A DNA stretch of 64,000 bases from Microbacterium kunmingense (GTDB lineage Bacteria > Actinomycetota > Actinomycetes > Actinomycetales > Microbacteriaceae), in NCBI RefSeq assembly GCF_023155745.1, contig NZ_JAKNUS010000003.1, positions 248,001-312,000 of the forward strand, read 5' to 3'. Of the stretch, positions 63,978-64,000 are shown in pieces (the first letter of the stretch is position 1; each line of letters opens with the position of its first letter). A model generated the notes under the pieces. That model ran no database searches. It was given only the letters and a program-made list of their open reading frames with translations, and was not told the origin of the DNA. The position numbers and the translations under genes are program-made.

Positions 63978-64000
63978 CGCAGGCCCGCGTCATCCGCTTT

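Overview
The window is a single stretch of high-GC actinobacterial chromosome with no sign of plasmid, phage or transposon content. The gene set points to the Micrococcales, most likely a Microbacteriaceae such as Microbacterium. The evidence is MtrA/MtrB/LpqB, WhiB1, the mycothiol-type SigR/RsrA pair, a fused E1/E2 2-oxoglutarate decarboxylase (Kgd), GuaB1, an Rv3235-family protein, DUF3097, and many apparently leaderless mRNAs. Genus assignment is inference. I saw no tRNA, rRNA, CRISPR array or insertion sequence, and no stretch longer than about 230 bp lacks a gene.

Layout. 1-6.4 kb: trmB, a DUF3097 protein, a secreted/membrane TPM-domain protein followed by PspA, an arginase-family enzyme, a small HEAVH protein and a siderophore-interacting protein with a DtxR-like box in its promoter. 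6.4-15.1 kb: a tyrosine phosphatase and AhpD-like pair, an alpha/beta hydrolase, a complete five-gene peptide ABC importer with 4-nt overlaps, then an M4 (protealysin-like) peptidase with its emfourin-type inhibitor. 15.1-22.2 kb: a GNAT acetyltransferase, Ung with an SDR, then metY and metX (direct sulfhydrylation route to homocysteine) split by an atypical SDR and a GAF histidine kinase. 22.2-31.2 kb: NUDIX and thiamine-binding-like protein, a GT87 membrane protein, NnrD, two CBS/DUF21 (CNNM/HlyC) proteins, an aldehyde dehydrogenase and guaB1. 31.3-39.1 kb: kgd, rsrA-sigR (with a good SigR-type promoter), aroA, rsgA and bcp. 39.1-46.5 kb: a small membrane protein, whiB1, a PdtaS-like sensor kinase, an orphan CpaE/SAF pair, two perfect DnaA boxes, a BldC-like HTH protein, an Rv3235-family protein and an AlaA-type aminotransferase. 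46.5-57.4 kb: secA, a PadR regulator, a coiled-coil protein related to the TPM protein, hpf, comF, lpqB, mtrB and mtrA. 57.5-64 kb: a membrane protein with a proline-rich tail, then DUF4129-DUF4350-MoxR-DUF58 as one overlapping chain, and an AqpZ-like aquaporin.

How the genes work together. Most are core housekeeping: protein export (SecA), ribosome hibernation (HPF), envelope control (MtrAB/LpqB), thiol-stress response (SigR/RsrA), central metabolism (Kgd), methionine synthesis (MetX/MetY) and aromatic synthesis (AroA). No wholly new multi-gene defence or biosynthetic system is visible. The most notable signals are: (1) at least 16 genes with a -10-like hexamer 6-8 bp before the start codon; (2) a SigR-type promoter inside the sigR/aroA divergent region; (3) a DtxR-like box at the siderophore-interacting gene; (4) paired perfect DnaA boxes at 43.7 kb; (5) two paralogous coiled-coil proteins, one fused to a TPM domain and next to PspA; (6) the M4 peptidase/emfourin pair behind a peptide importer; (7) an unexplained structured dyad at 18.86-18.92 kb.
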